Assembly (NCBI RefSeq): GCF_023805295.1
Contig: NZ_JAMSHT010000001.1
Location: 1,736,001 to 1,800,000, forward strand
Source of the DNA: Sphingomicrobium sediminis
Lineage (GTDB): Bacteria > Pseudomonadota > Alphaproteobacteria > Sphingomonadales > Sphingomonadaceae
DNA: 64,000 bases
Direction: 5' to 3'
The notes under the pieces are model-generated. The model had not been told where the DNA came from, did not search any database, and worked only from the letters and a program-made list of their open reading frames with translations. Position 1 is the first letter of the stretch. Each line of letters starts with the position of its first letter. This document shows, one piece after another, positions 61,367 to 64,000 of the stretch. Made by a program: the position numbers and the translations under genes.

Positions 61367-61555
61367 CTAGCGCGCGGTATCCGCGACGAGGCCGGTGATC
61401 AGGTAGAAGAGCAGGGCAGTACCCGCGCTGATGAAGAAAGCGGCAACCCAGCCGATGCGGACCAGCGTCACGTCGATGCCGAAATAGTCGGCGAGGCCGG
61501 CGCTGACGCCCATCACTTTGCCTTCGGTAGGCTTGACGAGAAATTTCTTGGACAT
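61367..61555 (-). CDS. pspC: PspC domain protein (phage shock protein C-like)
   Basis: A 62-residue protein with the PspC pattern: VKPTEGKVMGVSAGLADYFGIDVTLVRIGW followed by one membrane segment (VAAFFISAGTALLFYLITGLVA). In enterobacteria PspC sits in the inner membrane and signals envelope stress to PspA. This is the short form. It is 45 bases downstream of the 35-codon gene. No pspA, pspB or pspF is present in the window. The near-consensus sigma-54 promoter upstream supports the assignment. Confidence 0.92.
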   Translation of the reverse strand: MSKKFLVKPTEGKVMGVSAGLADYFGIDVTLVRIGWVAAFFISAGTALLFYLITGLVADTAR

Positions 61556-61600
61556 GTTTTCCTTCTTTACGTCTTGAGTGAGGTTTCGAATGGCCGACCG

Positions 61601-61708
61601 TTAGGCGATCGGCGCACCCGACAGCGCAGCGCTGATGAAGAGGCTGGAGGCGACAACCGCGCCGAGCAGCGAGATGAGGACATTCTTTTCCGAACCATAA
61701 GCAAGCAT
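61601..61708 (-). CDS. 35-residue membrane protein, first gene of the pspC operon
   Basis: The ATG at 61708 has AGGGAGAA eight bases upstream. The product, 35 residues beginning MLAYGSEKNVLISLL, has one hydrophobic helix over most of its length (LISLLGAVVASSLFISAAL) and ends SGAPIA. It lies between the sigma-54-type promoter and pspC, with no terminator in between, so the two are likely co-transcribed. I know no named family. A new small phage-shock component is an inference from context. Confidence 0.7.
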   Translation of the reverse strand: MLAYGSEKNVLISLLGAVVASSLFISAALSGAPIA

Positions 61709-61757
61709 TGTATTTCTCCCTTTTTGTTGCCCCCACCATTGGGGACACCGAATACAT

Positions 61758-61773
61758 TGCAGGGAGCGTGCCA
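61758..61773 (-). promoter_or_regulatory. Sigma-54 promoter of the pspC operon
   Basis: On the minus strand the sequence reads TGGCACG-CTCC-CTGCA. The consensus is TGGCACG-N4-TTGCW, so only the first T of the -12 element differs, and GG and GC are exactly 10 bases apart. The start of the 35-codon gene is about 50 bases downstream, leaving a leader of about 35 bases. Confidence 0.85.
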
Positions 61774-61827
61774 AATGAAAAAATCGTTTAAAATCAATGC
61801 CTCGTTCATCCGGCCTCGGCCATAATA

Positions 61828-61840
61828 GTGGAATTTCCAC
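61828..61840. promoter_or_regulatory. Inverted repeat upstream of the sigma-54 promoter
   Basis: GTGGAA-T-TTCCAC is a perfect palindrome with a 1-base centre. It lies about 60-75 bases upstream of the -24/-12 element, close to where enhancer-binding proteins such as PspF bind. Confidence 0.5.
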
Positions 61841-61886
61841 GAAGGGTTAGGGATTTTTCCCAGTCCAAAATGCCGATTCATTGAAA

Positions 61887-61910
61887 ATTTTCCGACCTCG
61901 TTCGGAAAAT
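61887..61910. promoter_or_regulatory. Second inverted repeat between pspC operon and ABC exporter
   Basis: ATTTTCCGA (61887-61895) and TCGGAAAAT (61902-61910) are perfect 9-base arms with 6 bases between. It is 120-145 bases from the sigma-54 promoter and 50-75 bases before the exporter start, so it could be an enhancer site for one and an operator for the other. Confidence 0.5.
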
Positions 61911-61960
61911 CGCCCCATACATTGCGAAAATGGACCTGCACGCTTACCTCGTTAAGCGAT

Positions 61961-63781
61961 ATGGGCCGTCCGACGAGCAACAATGCGCCGCAGGACGGCG
62001 ATTTCGCCATCCTCTGGCGATTCCTTCCCATGCTCTGGCCCAATGGCGAGACCGGTCTCAAGGTTCGCGTCGTCATCTCGATGCTGCTGGTTCTGGCCAG
62101 CAAGGGCATCGTCCTCGCCGTGCCGTTCCTTTATAAAGGAGTGGTCGACCGGATGAGCGCGGGCGAGGGGCTGGCCGAAACCGCGCTCACCATCATCCTC
62201 GGTCTCGTCGCCGCCTATGCGACGATGCGCTTTGCCGGCACGCTCATCGACAATTTGCGCAACGCCATTTTCGAGCGGGTCGGGCAGAATGCCGCACGCG
62301 GCTTCGCGCAGCGCCTGTTCCGCCACATCCATGCGCTCAGCCTGCGCTTCCATCTCGAGCGCCGCACCGGCAGCCTGACGCGGCTGGTCGAGCGCGGGAC
62401 CAAGAGCATCGACTCCATGCTCTATTTCCTGCTGTTCAATATCGCGCCCACCGCGATCGAGCTGGCGGGCATTGCAGTCATCTTCACGATCCAGTTCGGC
62501 TTCGACCTCACTGCCGCGACGCTCGTCATGGTGGTCGCCTACATCATCTTTACCCGCAAGGTGACCGACTGGCGCAACGCGATCCGCCGCGAGATGAACG
62601 AGGTCGACCAGAAGGCTGCGCAGCGCGCCGTCGACAGCCTCCTCAATTACGAGACGGTCAAATATTTCGGCGCCGAGGATCGCGAGGCCGCGCGTTACGA
62701 CAAGGCGATCGACGCCTATGCCGACGCCGCTGTAAAGACCGAGACGAGCCTTGCATGGCTCAATGCCGGACAGGCCTTGCTCACCAACCTCATGATGGGC
62801 GGGGCGATGGCCTATACCGTCTGGGGGTGGAGCGAGGGGCGCTTCACGCCTGGCGACGTGGTGCTGGTGAACTCGCTCCTCATGCAGCTCTATCGCCCGC
62901 TCAACATGCTCGGCTGGGTCTATCGATCGATCAAGCAGGGGCTGGTCGACATGGAGGAGATGTTCGCGCTGCTCGATACGCCCTCCGAGGTCAACGACGC
63001 GCCCGATGCCGAGCCGCTGGCAGTCGCCAACGCGCATGTCACGTTCGACAATGTTCGCTTCACCTATGGCGACGGTCGCGAGATTTTGAAGGGGATCAGC
63101 CTCGATATTCCGGCGGGCACCAGCCTCGCGGTGGTCGGCCCCTCGGGCGCGGGCAAGTCGACGCTCGCGCGCCTCCTCTTCCGTTTCTACGAACCGCAAA
63201 CCGGGCGCATCCTCGTCGACGGGCAAGACATCGCGAATGTCACCCAGGCAAGCCTGCGCGAGGCAATCGGCATCGTCCCGCAGGACAGCGTCCTGTTCAA
63301 CGACACGATCGGCTACAATATCGGCTATGGCCGCGAGGATGCCAGGCTGGACGAGATCGAGAAGGCCGCGAAGGGCGCGGCGATCGACGGCTTCATCGAA
63401 AGCCTGCCCGAACGCTACGACACCAAGGTGGGCGAGCGTGGGCTGAAGCTGTCGGGCGGCGAGAAGCAGCGCGTCGCCATCGCACGGACCTTGCTTAAGG
63501 ACCCGCCCATCCTGATCCTCGACGAAGCGACCAGCGCGCTGGACAGCGCAACCGAGCAGGATATCCAAGCGACCCTCAACGAGGTCATGAAGCGCCGCAC
63601 CACCATCATGATCGCCCACCGCCTGTCGACCGTCGTCGGCGCGGACCAGATCGTGGTGCTGGAGGCGGGCAAGGTCGCCGAGCGCGGGACGCACAAGGAA
63701 TTGCTCGCTCGTGGCCGGCTCTACGCTGACCTTTGGACGCGACAGGCTGCCGAGCGGGCGTTGGAGAAGGCGGCGGTTTAG
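61961..63781 (+). CDS. Atm1-type ABC exporter, membrane and ATPase domains fused
   Basis: The ATG at 61961 gives 606 residues. Six membrane segments lie between residues 30 and 310. LNYETVKYFGAEDREAARYDKA and GDVVLVNSLLMQLYRPLNMLG are signatures of the Atm1/HMT1 group. The ATPase has Walker A VGPSGAGKSTLARLL, the Q loop QDSVLFN, the signature LKLSGGEKQRVAIAR, Walker B ILILDEATSALD and the H loop IMIAHRLST. The family exports glutathione-bound or sulfur-containing compounds and heavy metals, and is linked to iron-sulfur cluster assembly. It is divergent from the pspC operon. Confidence 0.95.
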   Translation: MGRPTSNNAPQDGDFAILWRFLPMLWPNGETGLKVRVVISMLLVLASKGIVLAVPFLYKGVVDRMSAGEGLAETALTIILGLVAAYATMRFAGTLIDNLRNAIFERVGQNAARGFAQRLFRHIHALSLRFHLERRTGSLTRLVERGTKSIDSMLYFLLFNIAPTAIELAGIAVIFTIQFGFDLTAATLVMVVAYIIFTRKVTDWRNAIRREMNEVDQKAAQRAVDSLLNYETVKYFGAEDREAARYDKAIDAYADAAVKTETSLAWLNAGQALLTNLMMGGAMAYTVWGWSEGRFTPGDVVLVNSLLMQLYRPLNMLGWVYRSIKQGLVDMEEMFALLDTPSEVNDAPDAEPLAVANAHVTFDNVRFTYGDGREILKGISLDIPAGTSLAVVGPSGAGKSTLARLLFRFYEPQTGRILVDGQDIANVTQASLREAIGIVPQDSVLFNDTIGYNIGYGREDARLDEIEKAAKGAAIDGFIESLPERYDTKVGERGLKLSGGEKQRVAIARTLLKDPPILILDEATSALDSATEQDIQATLNEVMKRRTTIMIAHRLSTVVGADQIVVLEAGKVAERGTHKELLARGRLYADLWTRQAAERALEKAAV

Positions 63782-63793
63782 GCCGCGCTCATC

Positions 63794-64000
63794 CTACTCC
63801 TCAAAATATTGGCAGTACGTCGCGCCATATTGCGCGGGCTCGAGCCCGGCATCGGCGGCTTCATCCTCTGACGCGTAGCGATTGCCATCCTCGTCGCAAA
63901 TCTCGATGGCTTCACCCTCGCCTTCGGCGACGGCTTCCGTTTCATCCTCAGCTTCGTCCATCTCTTCGACGACAGCCTCTTCGTTCGCAGCTTCCTCTTC
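63794..64000 (-). CDS. Acidic protein, C-terminal part only (cut by window edge)
   Basis: The frame enters from the right edge and ends at TAG (63794-63796), giving 68 residues. The visible part is very acidic (EEEAANEEAVVEEMDEAEDE) and then has two cysteines in a more mixed segment (IEICDEDGNRYASEDEAADAGLEPAQYGATYCQYFEE). The final part could be a small cysteine-containing fold. Nothing more can be said from the fragment. It is convergent with the ABC exporter. Confidence 0.55.
   Translation of the reverse strand, partial: EEEAANEEAVVEEMDEAEDETEAVAEGEGEAIEICDEDGNRYASEDEAADAGLEPAQYGATYCQYFEE

Noticed and set aside
61952..63694. A 580-codon minus-strand open frame opposite the ABC exporter
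   Set aside because: The plus strand has all ABC motifs. The antisense frame has no recognisable domain.

Overview
The window is GC-rich, gene-dense DNA from an alphaproteobacterium, most likely a member of the Sphingomonadales. This is inferred from gene content and not from any search: a complete Tad/Flp pilus locus, an NfrB-like glycosyltransferase, a TIGR02186 protein paired with a TauE/SafE permease, a Suv3-type helicase followed by an S4 protein and FdxA, EcfG-like promoter motifs and GANTC (CcrM-type) sites. No rRNA, tRNA, CRISPR, transposase or phage gene was seen. The first and last genes are cut by the window edges.

Layout. 1-4.1 kb: a cut membrane protein, cyclopropane fatty acid synthase, a DUF418 membrane protein and rlmN. 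4.1-17.8 kb: one minus-strand Tad pilus locus, transcribed flp, cpaB, cpaC, a small lipoprotein, tadG, two tadE-like genes, cpaE, cpaF, tadB, tadC, a TPR lipoprotein, a second TPR protein, the prepilin peptidase cpaA and a small secreted protein. Two strong hairpins separate flp from cpaB. Upstream of flp is a 480-bp gene-free region with a dense cluster of GANTC sites next to an EcfG-like promoter. 18.3-25.3 kb: a membrane protein, a minimal NfrB/NfrA-like pair, TauE/SafE plus TIGR02186, and a HerA-like ATPase. 25.4-31.7 kb: an M23 peptidase, the helicase, an S4 protein with an apparent CTG start, FdxA, MipA/OmpV and an EF-hand protein. 31.7-37.8 kb: an S9 peptidase, an unusual secreted protein with five QNGTTV repeats and Hcp-like segments, and a PAS histidine kinase/response regulator pair. 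37.8-42.3 kb: an AbgT transporter, a 2OG-oxygenase-like protein, and thiC under a TPP riboswitch whose expression platform can be read directly.

42.4-46.1 kb is the most unusual part. A two-gene module (a degenerate cold-shock-domain protein plus a small protein of unknown function) occurs three times. Each copy sits behind the same roughly 130-nt leader, and a normal cold-shock gene lies among them. 46.1-58.4 kb holds envelope and stress genes: lipocalin, a photolyase-like FAD protein, DUF427, a PRC-barrel protein behind an EcfG-like promoter, an aldehyde dehydrogenase, an S41 protease, a peroxiredoxin, an acyltransferase and a fasciclin protein. 58.4-64 kb: MTA/SAH nucleosidase, an SLC13 permease, a small pspC operon with a near-consensus sigma-54 promoter, an Atm1-type ABC exporter and a cut acidic protein.

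Many adjacent genes overlap by 1-4 bases (ATGA, GTGA, TGATG), which points to translationally coupled operons, especially in the Tad locus. The strongest candidates for new biology are the triplicated cold-shock-like modules, the sigma-54 pspC operon with its 35-codon leader gene, the GANTC cluster upstream of the pilin gene, and the QNGTTV-repeat protein.
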